This document shows, in pieces, positions 1 to 8,593 of a stretch of DNA of 64,000 nucleotides; position 1 is the stretch's first letter; every line of letters begins with the position of its first letter. Source of the stretch: Caulobacter sp. Root343 (GTDB taxonomy: Bacteria > Pseudomonadota > Alphaproteobacteria > Caulobacterales > Caulobacteraceae); assembly GCF_001425745.1 (NCBI RefSeq), contig NZ_LMDF01000006.1:600025-664024 (forward strand), read 5' to 3'. Both the position numbers and the translations under genes were made by a program. The notes beneath the pieces are model-generated. The model saw nothing but the letters and a program-made list of their open reading frames with translations. It had not been told where the DNA came from and ran no database searches.

Positions 1-1316
1 ACGCGATCTTCCACGACGTGCTGGGCACGGTGAAGGTCCAGGACGGCAAGATCGTCTACGACTGGACCAAGCTGGACCAGCTGTATGACGCCCTGCTGGC
101 CAAGGGGATCCGGCCGTTCGTCGAGCTGGGCTTCACCCCTGACGCGATGAAGACCTCCGAGCTGACCATCTTCTACTGGAAGGGTAACACCTCCCACCCG
201 AAGCTGGACCCCTGGCGCGACCTGATCGACGCCTTCGTTCGGCATGTCCGCCAACGCTACGGCGCTGACGAGGTCCGCAAGTGGTTCTTCGAGGTCTGGA
301 ACGAGCCCAACCTCGACGGTTTCTGGGAGAAGGCCGACCAGGCGGCCTATTTCGAGCTCTATGACGTCACGGCGCGGACCATCAAGGCGATCGATCCGGC
401 CCTGCGGGTCGGCGGCCCCTCGACGGCGGGCGCGGCCTGGGTCCCGGAGTTCCTGGCCCATGTGAAGACGACCGGTTCGGCCGTCGATTTCGTCACCACC
501 CACACCTACGGCGTCGACGGCGGCTTCCTGGACGAGAAGGGCCAGCAGGACACCAAGCTGTCGGCCTCGCCCGACGCCATCGTCGGCGACGTGCGGCGGG
601 TGCGCGAGCAGATCCAGGCCTCGGCCTTCCCGAACCTGCCGCTGTACTTCACCGAATGGAGCACCAGCTACACGCCGCGCGACAGCGTCCACGACAGCTA
701 TGTCAGCGCCGCCTACATTCTGGAGAAGCTGCGGCGCACGCGGGGCCTGGTCCAGGGCATGAGCTACTGGACCTATACCGACCTGTTCGAGGAGCCGGGC
801 CCACCGACCAAGCCGTTCGAAGGCGGCTTCGGCCTGATGAACCCGCAGGGGATCCGCAAGCCCGCCTGGTTCGCCTACAAGTACCTGAACGCGGTGAAGG
901 GGCGCGAGATCGCCTGCGATGACGGCCAGGTCTTCGCCGCCCGCGACGGCGACCGGGTAAGCGCCCTGGCCTATGCCTGGCGCCAGCCGGACCAGAAGGT
1001 CAGCAACCGGCCCTTCTACACGCGCCCGCATCCGACATTCGACGTCGAGCCGCTGAAGCTGCGCCTGACGGGCCTGAAGCCCGGGTCCTATCGCCTGCGC
1101 GTCCGCCGCACCGGCTATCGCGCCAACGACGCCTACAGCGCCTATATCGACATGGGCCTGCCCAAGACCCTGACCGCCGAGCAGCTGCGCCAGCTGGAGG
1201 CGCTGACCCGGGACCGTCCCGAGATCGAGAAGGTGATCAAGGTGCGGGGCGAAGCGGTGGTCGACCTGCCGATGCGCGCCAACGACATCGTGCTGATCGA
1301 GTTGGAGCCAGTCTAG
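1..1316 (+). CDS. GH39 glycosidase (beta-xylosidase-like), 5'-truncated by the window edge
   Basis: The frame is open from base 3 and its true start lies outside the window; about 437 residues are visible. The protein is a retaining GH39 glycosidase of the beta-xylosidase XynB type. Such enzymes release xylose or related sugars from the non-reducing ends of plant oligosaccharides. The (beta/alpha)8-barrel motifs are clear. The acid/base glutamate lies in VWNEPN (codon 303-305) and the nucleophile in YFTEWS (codon 654-656), and SYWTYTDLFEE follows. A C-terminal beta-rich region after about base 930 is typical of the family. Its TAG stop overlaps the stop of the convergent pncC gene by two bases. 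The neighbouring FecIR/TonB receptor/pectinesterase genes suggest a plant cell-wall utilisation island. The exact substrate is not determined; GH39 also includes alpha-L-iduronidases, but the bacterial context favours xylosidase. Confidence 0.88.
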   Translation, partial: AIFHDVLGTVKVQDGKIVYDWTKLDQLYDALLAKGIRPFVELGFTPDAMKTSELTIFYWKGNTSHPKLDPWRDLIDAFVRHVRQRYGADEVRKWFFEVWNEPNLDGFWEKADQAAYFELYDVTARTIKAIDPALRVGGPSTAGAAWVPEFLAHVKTTGSAVDFVTTHTYGVDGGFLDEKGQQDTKLSASPDAIVGDVRRVREQIQASAFPNLPLYFTEWSTSYTPRDSVHDSYVSAAYILEKLRRTRGLVQGMSYWTYTDLFEEPGPPTKPFEGGFGLMNPQGIRKPAWFAYKYLNAVKGREIACDDGQVFAARDGDRVSALAYAWRQPDQKVSNRPFYTRPHPTFDVEPLKLRLTGLKPGSYRLRVRRTGYRANDAYSAYIDMGLPKTLTAEQLRQLEALTRDRPEIEKVIKVRGEAVVDLPMRANDIVLIELEPV

Positions 1317-1840
1317 GCGGCGTCGCGCGCCGGATCTTCGATCGCGGCGCGCAGCATGTCGAGCCCGGCGTCCAGGCAGGCGATCCGCACCGCGCCGCGA
1401 CCCACGTCGCCGAAATGGTGCTCGGTCACCTGAACGCTCCCGCCGCGTCGGGCGACACCCAGGAAGACCAGGCCGGGCTCGTCGTCCGGCCCGCCGCGTC
1501 CGGCGAAGCCGGTGACCGAGAGGGCGACGTCCGCCTCCGAATCCTCCAGCGCGCCCAGGGCCATCGCGCGGGCGACGGGCGCGGACACTACGCCATGCTC
1601 GACGATCAGCTCCGCCGGTACGCCCAGCAGCTGGGTCTTGGCCTGGTCGGTATAGGTGACGAAGCCGCGGTCAAAGGCATGGGCGCAGCCGTCCACGTCG
1701 GTCAACAGCGAAGCGAACAGGCCGCCGGTGCAGCTCTCCGCCGTGGCCAGGGTGAGCTCGCGGTCGCAGGCGCTCTTCAGGACGTGTGTGACCTTGCGCT
1801 CGACCTCGGGCGGCAGGGTGGGGGACAGCGTCTCTGTCAT
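1313..1840 (-). CDS. pncC: CinA-family nicotinamide-nucleotide amidase (PncC)
   Basis: This 175-aa cytosolic protein consists of the stand-alone CinA C-terminal domain. The family deamidates nicotinamide mononucleotide to nicotinate mononucleotide in pyridine nucleotide recycling. Visible family motifs are LATAESCTGGL near residue 31, the SxxSFxxGxVxY-like segment (AFDRGFVTYTDQAK), and SVTGFAGRGG near residue 110, where the usual TGIAGP-type loop is slightly varied. I chose the ATG at 1840 over longer upstream frames because it matches the usual family N-terminus and has GGAG about ten bases upstream. It is convergent with the GH39 gene (stops overlap) and divergent from the FecI-like sigma gene. 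Confidence 0.9.
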   Translation of the reverse strand: MTETLSPTLPPEVERKVTHVLKSACDRELTLATAESCTGGLFASLLTDVDGCAHAFDRGFVTYTDQAKTQLLGVPAELIVEHGVVSAPVARAMALGALEDSEADVALSVTGFAGRGGPDDEPGLVFLGVARRGGSVQVTEHHFGDVGRGAVRIACLDAGLDMLRAAIEDPARDAA

Positions 1841-1973
1841 GGCGGCGAAGCTCCGTGGTCGTATCTTCTGGCAACGCCCAAGGTCGCTCCCGTGCTCCGC
1901 GTGCTTTCCTTTGACGGAAATTCCGAGCCCGTGCATCGCTGAGGGTGAAGACCAAGAACAAGGGCGAGGAAAC

Positions 1974-2555
1974 GTGTCGGAGGGACGCGCGCGCATCGTG
2001 GCGTGGCTGGGGCGGGAGATCCTGCCCCATGAGGCCGCCGTGCGCGTCTGGCTGCGGCGTTCGTTCGCCGCCGCCGGAGACGTCGACGACATCATCCAGG
2101 AGACCTATTGCCGCTTGGCCGCCCTCAGCACCATCGATCACATCAGCGAGCCGCGCGGCTATTTCTTCCAGGCCGCGCGCAGCGTCGCGCTGGAGCAGAT
2201 CCGCCGCGCCCGGGTGGTGCGCATCGAGACCGTCAGCGAGATCGAGGCGCTGGACCTGGCGCTGGAGGATCCGTCGGCCGAGCGCATCGTCTCGGGCCGG
2301 CGCGAGCTGGAGCGGGTGCGGAAACTGATCGCGGCCCTGCCGGAGCGCTGCCGGCGGATCTTCGAGATGCGCAAGATCGAGGGCGTGCCTCAGCGCGAGA
2401 TAGCCCGGCGGCTGGGCGTAACCGAGCACGTCGTCGAGAACGAGGCGGTGAGGGGGCTTCGCGCCATCCTCGCCGCTATGACCGAACAGGACGCTCCAGC
2501 TGGAGCCAAGGGACGAAAAGAGACGACCGATGGCCGAACGCGAAAGCGCCGCTGA
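1974..2555 (+). CDS. FecI-type ECF sigma factor
   Basis: This 193-aa extracytoplasmic-function sigma factor belongs to the iron/TonB-receptor (FecI) group. Region 2 is visible at about residues 22-85 (DVDDIIQETYCRLAAL, then YFFQAARSVALEQIRRARVV). Region 4 is at about 120-170, with LPERCRRIFEMRKIEG and the helix-turn-helix QREIARRLGVTEHVVENE. The GTG at 1974 is preferred because GAGGA lies about five bases upstream and region 2 then begins at the normal distance. It overlaps fecR by 26 bases, so the two are co-translated. In the known Fec paradigm a TonB receptor with an STN domain signals through FecR to FecI, which then transcribes the receptor gene. The adjacent STN receptor fits that scheme. 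Confidence 0.92.
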   Translation: MSEGRARIVAWLGREILPHEAAVRVWLRRSFAAAGDVDDIIQETYCRLAALSTIDHISEPRGYFFQAARSVALEQIRRARVVRIETVSEIEALDLALEDPSAERIVSGRRELERVRKLIAALPERCRRIFEMRKIEGVPQREIARRLGVTEHVVENEAVRGLRAILAAMTEQDAPAGAKGRKETTDGRTRKRR

Positions 2556-3474
2556 CATCGAGGCGGACGCCGCCCGATGGATGGTCCGCGTCGACCGTGA
2601 CGGCGATGATCCCGGCGTCCGCGCCGAACTCGAGGCGTGGCTGGCCGGCGACCGCCGACGCATCGGCGCCTATGCGCGGGCCGAGGCTGGCTGGACACAC
2701 CTGGACCGCGCCCAGCTCCTGGCAAACGACGTAGCGGCCACGCCGCCGCTACTCCGTCGCCGGAGCCTGGTCGGCGGCCTGGGCGCCTTGGCCGCCGGTA
2801 TCGTGGGCGTCGTCGTGGCGCCGCGCCTGTTGTCCCGACGCTACGGCACCGCCCTGGGCGAGATCCGACGGGTGCCGATGACCGACGGCTCGGTGGCGGC
2901 GATCAATACCAGTTCCGAGCTGGAGGTCGCCATGCGCGGCAACCTGCGCGCGGTGAAGCTGGACCGGGGCGAGGCCTGGTTCGAGGTCGCCAAGGATCCG
3001 TCGCGCCCGTTCGTGGTCGAGAGCGGCCCGGTGCGGGTGCGGGCGGTCGGCACGGCCTTTTCGGTCCGCAAGCGCGAGGGCGGCAGCGACGTCCTGGTCA
3101 CCGAGGGTGTCGTCGAGGTTTGGACCCGCGACGGCAAGACGCCGCCCCGCCGGGTGAGCGCTGGCCAGCGGGTGTTCGCCGACAACAGCCTGGGCGTCCT
3201 GACGCCGCCCAAGGCGGAGGTTGACCTCAACCGCCAGCTGGCCTGGCGCGACGGCCAGATCGTGCTGGACGGCCAGACCCTGGCCGAGGCGGCCGCCGAG
3301 TTCAATCGCTACAACGACCGCAAGATCGAGGTGGCCGACCCGCGTCTGGCCGACGAGCGCTTCGTCGGATGGTTCCGCACCAACGACCCCGAGGGCTTCG
3401 CCGAGGCCGCCGCGACCACTTTCAACGGCAAGGTCAGCCTGCGTGACGACGCCATCGTCCTGCGGGGCGGCTGA
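2530..3474 (+). CDS. FecR-type anti-sigma factor
   Basis: This 314-aa inner-membrane regulator has an N-terminal DUF4880 segment (about residues 5-60: DAARWMVRVDRDGDDPGVRAE, then WLAGDRRRIGAYARAEAGW). One membrane helix follows the RRRS stop (about 74-95), then a periplasmic FecR domain (about 105-205; LDRGEAWFEVAKDPSRPFVVE and AVGTAFSVRKREG). The C-terminal part (from about 235) carries the AEAAAEFNRYNDRKIEV motif and probably contacts the receptor's STN domain. It starts inside the sigma gene and ends 113 bases before the receptor. It should hold the FecI-like sigma inactive until the receptor is loaded. Family assignment is firm; the signal is not known. Confidence 0.92.
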   Translation: MAERESAADIEADAARWMVRVDRDGDDPGVRAELEAWLAGDRRRIGAYARAEAGWTHLDRAQLLANDVAATPPLLRRRSLVGGLGALAAGIVGVVVAPRLLSRRYGTALGEIRRVPMTDGSVAAINTSSELEVAMRGNLRAVKLDRGEAWFEVAKDPSRPFVVESGPVRVRAVGTAFSVRKREGGSDVLVTEGVVEVWTRDGKTPPRRVSAGQRVFADNSLGVLTPPKAEVDLNRQLAWRDGQIVLDGQTLAEAAAEFNRYNDRKIEVADPRLADERFVGWFRTNDPEGFAEAAATTFNGKVSLRDDAIVLRGG

Positions 3475-3506
3475 GGGTCATTTCGAAAAAATTCGGCGAT
3501 CGCTGA

Positions 3507-3522
3507 CGGAAACCGGTTTCCG
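3507..3522. promoter_or_regulatory. Perfect 16-bp palindrome CGGAAACCGGTTTCCG (LacI-type operator candidate)
   Basis: The palindrome lies 66-81 bases upstream of the TonB receptor start, after the end of fecR. The CG centre and AAACCGGTTT core are typical of LacI-family operators, which often control sugar-linked TonB receptors in this group. No LacI-family gene is present in the window, so the regulator would be encoded elsewhere. Confidence 0.6.
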
Positions 3523-3587
3523 CCGCATCGCTCCAGACAGGCGTTCCCAGAAGCGCCGTTTGAACGAAACATAGAGGGAGGGGCCGC

Positions 3588-6500
3588 ATGCGAACGGCGC
3601 TGCGTCACCACAACACCAAGTCCTGTTTGATGCTGGCGGCCGGCGCGACGACCCTGCTGGTCGCCGCTGGGGCCCACGCCCAGGTCCGCAAGTTCGACGT
3701 GCCGGCCCAGGCCGCCGCCACCGGCATCCCGCAGTTCGGCAAACAGGCCGAGCTGCAAATCCTGGCCCCGCAAGGCGCGGTCCAGGGCAAGCGCGTCAAC
3801 GCCGTGCGCGGCGCCTACACCGTCGAGGAAGGCCTGGCCCGCCTGCTGCGCGGGGCCGACCTGACGGTCGTCTCCAACAACGGCCGCACCGCCGTGCTGG
3901 GCCAGACCGCCTCGCTGCAGCTGGCCTCCACCGTCCCCGTGCCGCTGCTGGCCGCCCAGGCCGTGTCGCCCGTCGCCGCGCCGCAAGAGGAGGCCGCCTC
4001 CGAGGTCGAGGCAGTGGTGGTCACCGGCTTCCGGGCCAGCCTGCAGAGCGCCATGAACCTCAAGCGTCGCGCCAATGGCGTGGTCGACGTGATCAAGGCC
4101 GAGGACATCGCCGACTTCCCCGACGCCAACCTCGCTGAGTCCATCCAGCGCGTGCCCGGCGTCTCGATCGCCCGCGACGCCGGCGAGGGCCGCCAGATCA
4201 CCGTCCGCGGCCTGGGTCCGCAGTTCACCCGCGTGCGCATCAACGGAGTCGAGGGCCAGAGCACGACCAGCGGCACCGACAGCTCGGGCGGCGCCAACCG
4301 CAACCGCGCCTTCGACTTCAATGTCTTCGCCTCGGAGCTGTTCAACAGCATCACCGTGCGCAAGACCGCCTCCGCCCAGACCGAGGAGGGCTCGCTGGGC
4401 GCCACGGTCGATCTGCAGACCGGCCGGCCGTTCGACTACAAGGGCGCGACCTTCGTCGTGTCGGCGCAAGAAGGCTACAACGACCTCTCCAAGTCGTGGG
4501 ACCCGCGCCTGGCGGTGCTGGCCTCCAACACCTGGTTCGACGGCAAGCTCGGGGCGCTGGTCTCGGTGGCCTACACCAAGCGCGAGCTGCTGGAAGAGGG
4601 CCACGGCTCGGGCGGCTGGCTGAACGGAACCGAGGTCGGCGGCTACAGCCCCGCCTCGACCTTCGCCCAGGCCAGCTCGGCCACGACCTTCTCGCCGCGC
4701 TTCCCGCGCTATGGCCGCTTGACCCACAACCAGGAGCGCCTGGGGCTCACCGGCTCGTTCCAGATGCGGCCGGACGACCGCACCCTGATCGGCCTCGACG
4801 TCCTCTATTCGGATTTCAAGGCCACGCGCGAGGAGAACTGGCTGGAGGCCCTGTCGTTCGCCCGCAACGCCTCACAGGGCGGCCGGCCCGAGATCGTCGT
4901 CCGCGACGGCGTGATCAACGCCAAGGGCGACATGGTCTACGGCCTGTTCGACGACGTCGACGTCGAGAGCGAGACCCGCTTCGACAAGCTGGACACGCAG
5001 TACACCCAGGCGACCTTCACGGCCGAGCACGAATTCGGCGACCGCTTCAAGCTGAGCGGCCTGCTGGGCTTTTCGAAGTCGGACTTCGACAACCCGGTCC
5101 AGACCACGGTGATCCTGAACCGCGAGAACGCCGACGGTTTCTCGTACGACTACCGGGTCAATCCGAACCTGCCGCTGATGAATTTCGGCTTCAACGTCGC
5201 CGATCCGCTGGCCTACAACTTCGGCGCGGCGCGCTCGGAGATCCGCCTGCGGCCGCAGGGCGTGACCAACAAGATCGCCACCTTCCAGCTCGACGGCGAC
5301 TATCGGATCAACGACGGCCTGCGTCTGAAGCTGGGCGTCAACGCCAAGACCTACAACTTCGACTCCTGGGCCCAGGCGCGGGTCAACGAGTCTGTCGTGC
5401 CGACCCTGCCGGCCGGCGTCACCCTGGCCAGCCTGACCAAGCTGGTTTCGGGCTTCGGCCACAATCTCGGCGCGCCGTCAGGCGTGCCGACCAGCTGGGC
5501 GGCGCCGGACCTCGACGCCTTCGCCAGGCTCTACAACATCTATAGCGGCGCGGGCCTATTCGAGCTCAGCGGGGCCAGCAACGCCAATGCCCGCGGCAAC
5601 ATCCGCAGCGTCGAAGAGAAGGACAGCGCCGCCTACGCCCAGCTGGACTTCCAGACTGATCGCCTGGCCTGGCCGATCCGCGGCGACCTCGGCGTTCGCT
5701 ACGTCAAGACCAAGCAGAGCTCGACCGGCTACCAACTGGTGGCGGGCGCGGCCCAGCAGACCACGGTCAAGCGCGACTATGACGACGTCCTGCCGGCCCT
5801 GAACATCACGGCCGAGGTGACGCCCGACTTCCTGCTGCGCTTCGGCGCGGCCAAGGTGATGACCCGTCCGAACCTGGGCAGCCTGACCCCCGGCGGCAGC
5901 CTGTCGACCGTCGGCGTGTTCAGCGTCAGCTCGGGCAATCCGTATCTGGAGCCGATCCGCGCCACGACCTACGACCTGTCGGCCGAATGGTACTTCGCCA
6001 AGGACGCCCTGCTGTCGGTCGGCCTGTTCTACAAGGACATCGAAAGCTACATCCAGACCTCGCGGATCTCGCAGCCGTTCAACGCCTCGGGCCTGCCGCT
6101 CAGCCTGCTGGACGGCCTGGGCGTCTCGGCCGGCGACACCTTCCTGTTCAGCCAGCCGGTCAACACCAAGGGCGGTCCGCTGAAGGGGATCGAGGTCAGC
6201 TACCAGCAGCCGTTCAGCTTCCTGCCGGGCGTGCTGCGCCACACGGGGGCGATCTTCAACGTGACTCTGGTCGACTCCAAGATCGACTACATCTCGGCCC
6301 GCTCGCCGACCGGCTTCGTGCAGAACGACCTCGTCGGCCTGTCGAAGAACGCCTTCAACGCCACGCTGTACTACGAGGACAGCAAGTTCAGCGCCCGCGT
6401 CTCGGGGGCCTATCGCGACAAGTACCTGACCGCCGTCCCCAGCGGGACCAGCACCAACGACATCGACGGCGTGCGCTCGACCTTCACCGTCGACGCCTCG

Positions 6501-6659
6501 GCCTCGTACGCGATCAACAAGCGCTTGAAGGTGACGTTCGAAGGGCTGAACCTGACCGACGAATTCAACGACCAGTACACCGATAGTCGCCGCGACAGCG
6601 TCTATGTCTATTCGCACACCGGCCGGCAGTTCAATTTCGGGCTGCGGTATTCGTTCTAG
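3588..6659 (+). CDS. TonB-dependent receptor with STN signalling domain (FecA-like architecture)
   Basis: This 1023-aa outer-membrane transporter has a signal peptide of about 31 residues ending in AGAHA. A secretin/TonB N-terminal (STN) domain follows at about 35-105 (KFDVPAQAAATGIPQFGKQA through the TVVSNNGRTAVLG strand). Next come a TonB-box-like EVEAVVVTG near 140, a plug (ESIQRVPGVSI, ITVRGLGPQFTRVRING) and a large barrel ending in FNFGLRYSF. GAGGGAGGGG lies just before the ATG. The STN domain and preceding FecI/FecR pair indicate that substrate binding outside is signalled to transcription inside. The LacI-type palindrome upstream suggests a second control. The downstream pectinesterase and upstream GH39 enzyme point to a plant oligosaccharide ligand rather than a ferric siderophore, but this is inference. 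Confidence 0.93.
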   Translation: MRTALRHHNTKSCLMLAAGATTLLVAAGAHAQVRKFDVPAQAAATGIPQFGKQAELQILAPQGAVQGKRVNAVRGAYTVEEGLARLLRGADLTVVSNNGRTAVLGQTASLQLASTVPVPLLAAQAVSPVAAPQEEAASEVEAVVVTGFRASLQSAMNLKRRANGVVDVIKAEDIADFPDANLAESIQRVPGVSIARDAGEGRQITVRGLGPQFTRVRINGVEGQSTTSGTDSSGGANRNRAFDFNVFASELFNSITVRKTASAQTEEGSLGATVDLQTGRPFDYKGATFVVSAQEGYNDLSKSWDPRLAVLASNTWFDGKLGALVSVAYTKRELLEEGHGSGGWLNGTEVGGYSPASTFAQASSATTFSPRFPRYGRLTHNQERLGLTGSFQMRPDDRTLIGLDVLYSDFKATREENWLEALSFARNASQGGRPEIVVRDGVINAKGDMVYGLFDDVDVESETRFDKLDTQYTQATFTAEHEFGDRFKLSGLLGFSKSDFDNPVQTTVILNRENADGFSYDYRVNPNLPLMNFGFNVADPLAYNFGAARSEIRLRPQGVTNKIATFQLDGDYRINDGLRLKLGVNAKTYNFDSWAQARVNESVVPTLPAGVTLASLTKLVSGFGHNLGAPSGVPTSWAAPDLDAFARLYNIYSGAGLFELSGASNANARGNIRSVEEKDSAAYAQLDFQTDRLAWPIRGDLGVRYVKTKQSSTGYQLVAGAAQQTTVKRDYDDVLPALNITAEVTPDFLLRFGAAKVMTRPNLGSLTPGGSLSTVGVFSVSSGNPYLEPIRATTYDLSAEWYFAKDALLSVGLFYKDIESYIQTSRISQPFNASGLPLSLLDGLGVSAGDTFLFSQPVNTKGGPLKGIEVSYQQPFSFLPGVLRHTGAIFNVTLVDSKIDYISARSPTGFVQNDLVGLSKNAFNATLYYEDSKFSARVSGAYRDKYLTAVPSGTSTNDIDGVRSTFTVDASASYAINKRLKVTFEGLNLTDEFNDQYTDSRRDSVYVYSHTGRQFNFGLRYSF

Positions 6660-6744
6660 GTCTCGGGATCGTCTCCTCCCCCCGAGAAATCAGGGCGTCG
6701 GCTGTCCTCCCGGCCGGCGCCCGCCCCCTTTTGGAAGATGCGTG

Positions 6745-7857
6745 ATGTCGCTGATGTCTCCTTCGCGCCGGGACGCTCTGGCCGGCGCTGTCGCCCTGGC
6801 TTCCGCCGGCTCCGCCGTGGCGGCGCCGCGCTATGACGCCGTGCTTTGGCGCGGGCAGGGGAAGGCGCCCGTCGCCGCGCCGAACTATCCCAGCCTGTCG
6901 GCGGCGGTCGCGGCCGCGCCGGCGAACGGAACCAAGCCGTTCCGGATCCTGGTGACGCGCGGCGTCTGGGACGAGCAGGTCTTTATCGACAAGCCGTTCG
7001 TCCATCTGGTCGGCGAGGACCGCAAGGCCTCGGTGATCAGCCATCTGGCCGCCTCGGGGCTGACCGCGCCCGACGGCAAGCGCTGGGGCACGTTCCGCAC
7101 CCCGACCCTGTTCGTCCGCGCGCCGGACTTCACCGCCAGCAACCTCACCATCCAGAACGCCTTCGACGGCCTGGCCGAGATGATCAAGCCCGGCGGCCTG
7201 CACTCGCACGACGGGGCCGGCCCGCAGGCCGTGGCGCTGATGCTGGACAAGGGCTCGGACCGGGCGCGGCTCACCGAGGTGGACGTCCTCAGCTACCAGG
7301 ACACGCTGTTTCCGGACGCTGGCCGCGGCCTGTTCGAGCGCTGCCTGATCACCGGCAGCTACGATTTCATCTTTGGCGCGGGGATCGCTTTCTTCCGTGA
7401 TTGCGAGATCCGTTCGCGGCCCCGGCCCGTGGATCCGATCGATGGCTACATCGTCGCGCCCAGCACCCGCATCGACCAGCCGTTCGGTTTCGTGTTCCAG
7501 CACTGCCGCCTGACCAAGGAGCCGGGGACGAAGAAGGGCTCTGTGTATCTGGGGCGGCCGTGGCGGCCGTCGTCGCAGTTCCCGGACGGCCGCTATGGCG
7601 ACCCGAAATATGTGGGGGCCAGCGCCTTCCTCGACTGCTGGATGGACGACCATATCGCTCCGGCCGGCTGGACCGAGATGTGGTACACCGGCAAGGACGG
7701 CAATCCGCGCACCATGCTGCAGCCGGAGGCCGTCCGGTTTTCCCAATATCGGCCCCGTGGCCCCGGCGCGGCGGCCTTCCCGCGTGGCCGCACCCTGACC
7801 CAAACAGAGGCCAAGGCAATGAGCATCGACGCGGTGCTGGCGGGCTGGAAGGTCTAG
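6745..7857 (+). CDS. Pectinesterase (CE8 family)
   Basis: This 370-aa exported enzyme removes methyl esters from pectin (homogalacturonan). The N-terminus resembles a Tat-type signal (SRRDALAGAVALASAGSAVA), so a periplasmic or outer location is expected. The right-handed beta-helix has the CE8 landmarks: an aspartate in VDVLSYQDTLF near residue 190, the second aspartate in GSYDFIFGAGIAFF near 210, and the arginine in SVYLGRPWRP near 270. The ATG at 6745 has GGAAG eight bases upstream; an ATG at 6738 is out of frame. It follows the receptor by 85 bases and may share its transcript. A weak TCTCGGG/CCCGAGA inverted repeat (6661-6687) lies between them. Confidence 0.9.
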   Translation: MSLMSPSRRDALAGAVALASAGSAVAAPRYDAVLWRGQGKAPVAAPNYPSLSAAVAAAPANGTKPFRILVTRGVWDEQVFIDKPFVHLVGEDRKASVISHLAASGLTAPDGKRWGTFRTPTLFVRAPDFTASNLTIQNAFDGLAEMIKPGGLHSHDGAGPQAVALMLDKGSDRARLTEVDVLSYQDTLFPDAGRGLFERCLITGSYDFIFGAGIAFFRDCEIRSRPRPVDPIDGYIVAPSTRIDQPFGFVFQHCRLTKEPGTKKGSVYLGRPWRPSSQFPDGRYGDPKYVGASAFLDCWMDDHIAPAGWTEMWYTGKDGNPRTMLQPEAVRFSQYRPRGPGAAAFPRGRTLTQTEAKAMSIDAVLAGWKV

Positions 7858-7858
7858 T

Positions 7859-8488
7859 TCAGGCGGCGCGGCGACCGAAGGCGGCGAGGAAGGTGTCGAC
7901 CGCCGCCGCGACTTCGGTGTCGACCTCGGCCGGGGTGGGTTCGCCGACATAGTTGGTCAGGCGGGCCTTCAGCAGACGGTTCTGGCAGAGGCCGATGAAC
8001 TGATGGGCGGCGACGACCGGATCGGCCGCCTGGATATGTCCTTCGGTCCGCATCCGCGCCAGGAAATCGCCCAGGATCGCCGCGCCTCGCCGAGGCCCGG
8101 CCTCGTAGAAGGCCTTGCCCAGATCCGGCGAACGCTCGGCGGCCGCCACAATCAGGCGGAAGTGGCGCATGTTGCGGTCCGACAGCACGTTGGACAGGTA
8201 GCGGCGGCCGACATTGGTCAGGACCGTCTTCAGATCCGCGCTGTCGTCCAGCAGGCCGAACATCACGTCGCGCTGCCAGTCGCAATAGCGTTCGATATGG
8301 GCCTGGAAGATTTCTTCCTTACTTTTGAAGTAGTTGTAGAGCGTGCTCTTCGAGCCGCCGACCCGCGCGGCGATGGTCGACATCGAGGCTGCGTCATACC
8401 CTTCTTCGAGGAAAACCTCGGCGGCGACGTCGAGGATGGCCTCACGGCGGGCGTCGCGATCCAGGCGGGGTTTGGCGTCGATCATCAT
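7859..8488 (-). CDS. TetR-family repressor of the divergent efflux operon
   Basis: This 209-aa protein has a TetR N-terminal helix-turn-helix at about residues 14-60 (ILDVAAEVFLEEGYDAASMS, VGGSKSTLYNYFKSKEE). Its C-terminal ligand-binding domain resembles the AcrR C-terminal families (RHFRLIVAAAERSPDLGKAF). It is transcribed divergently from an OprM/EmrA/EmrB efflux operon. The intergenic gap carries two copies of a GTACGGT-based palindrome, one just upstream of its own ATG, so autoregulation and control of the pump are expected. Two adjacent ATGs (8488 and 8485) are both possible starts. The inducer is unknown. Confidence 0.92.
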   Translation of the reverse strand: MMIDAKPRLDRDARREAILDVAAEVFLEEGYDAASMSTIAARVGGSKSTLYNYFKSKEEIFQAHIERYCDWQRDVMFGLLDDSADLKTVLTNVGRRYLSNVLSDRNMRHFRLIVAAAERSPDLGKAFYEAGPRRGAAILGDFLARMRTEGHIQAADPVVAAHQFIGLCQNRLLKARLTNYVGEPTPAEVDTEVAAAVDTFLAAFGRRAA

Positions 8489-8498
8489 AATTCTTCCA

Positions 8499-8516
8499 AC
8501 CGTACGGTACGGTCAC
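8499..8516. promoter_or_regulatory. TetR operator candidate, copy 1
   Basis: The sequence contains the perfect palindrome ACCGTACGGT (8499-8508), overlapped by a second TACGGTCAC half (8508-8516). It begins 11 bases upstream of the tetR start. The same core is repeated at 8566-8575. Confidence 0.7.
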
Positions 8517-8565
8517 CTTGACGGTGCGGCAAGTGCGGCATATTTGCGGCTACGCATATGACTAT

Positions 8566-8575
8566 ACCGTACGGT
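8566..8575. promoter_or_regulatory. TetR operator candidate, copy 2
   Basis: A second perfect ACCGTACGGT followed by CAC lies 19-28 bases before the efflux lipoprotein start. Its location argues that translation starts at 8594 rather than at the in-frame ATG at 8558, which would place the operator inside the coding region. Confidence 0.7.
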
Positions 8576-8593
8576 CACATCAAGGCGCCGCCC

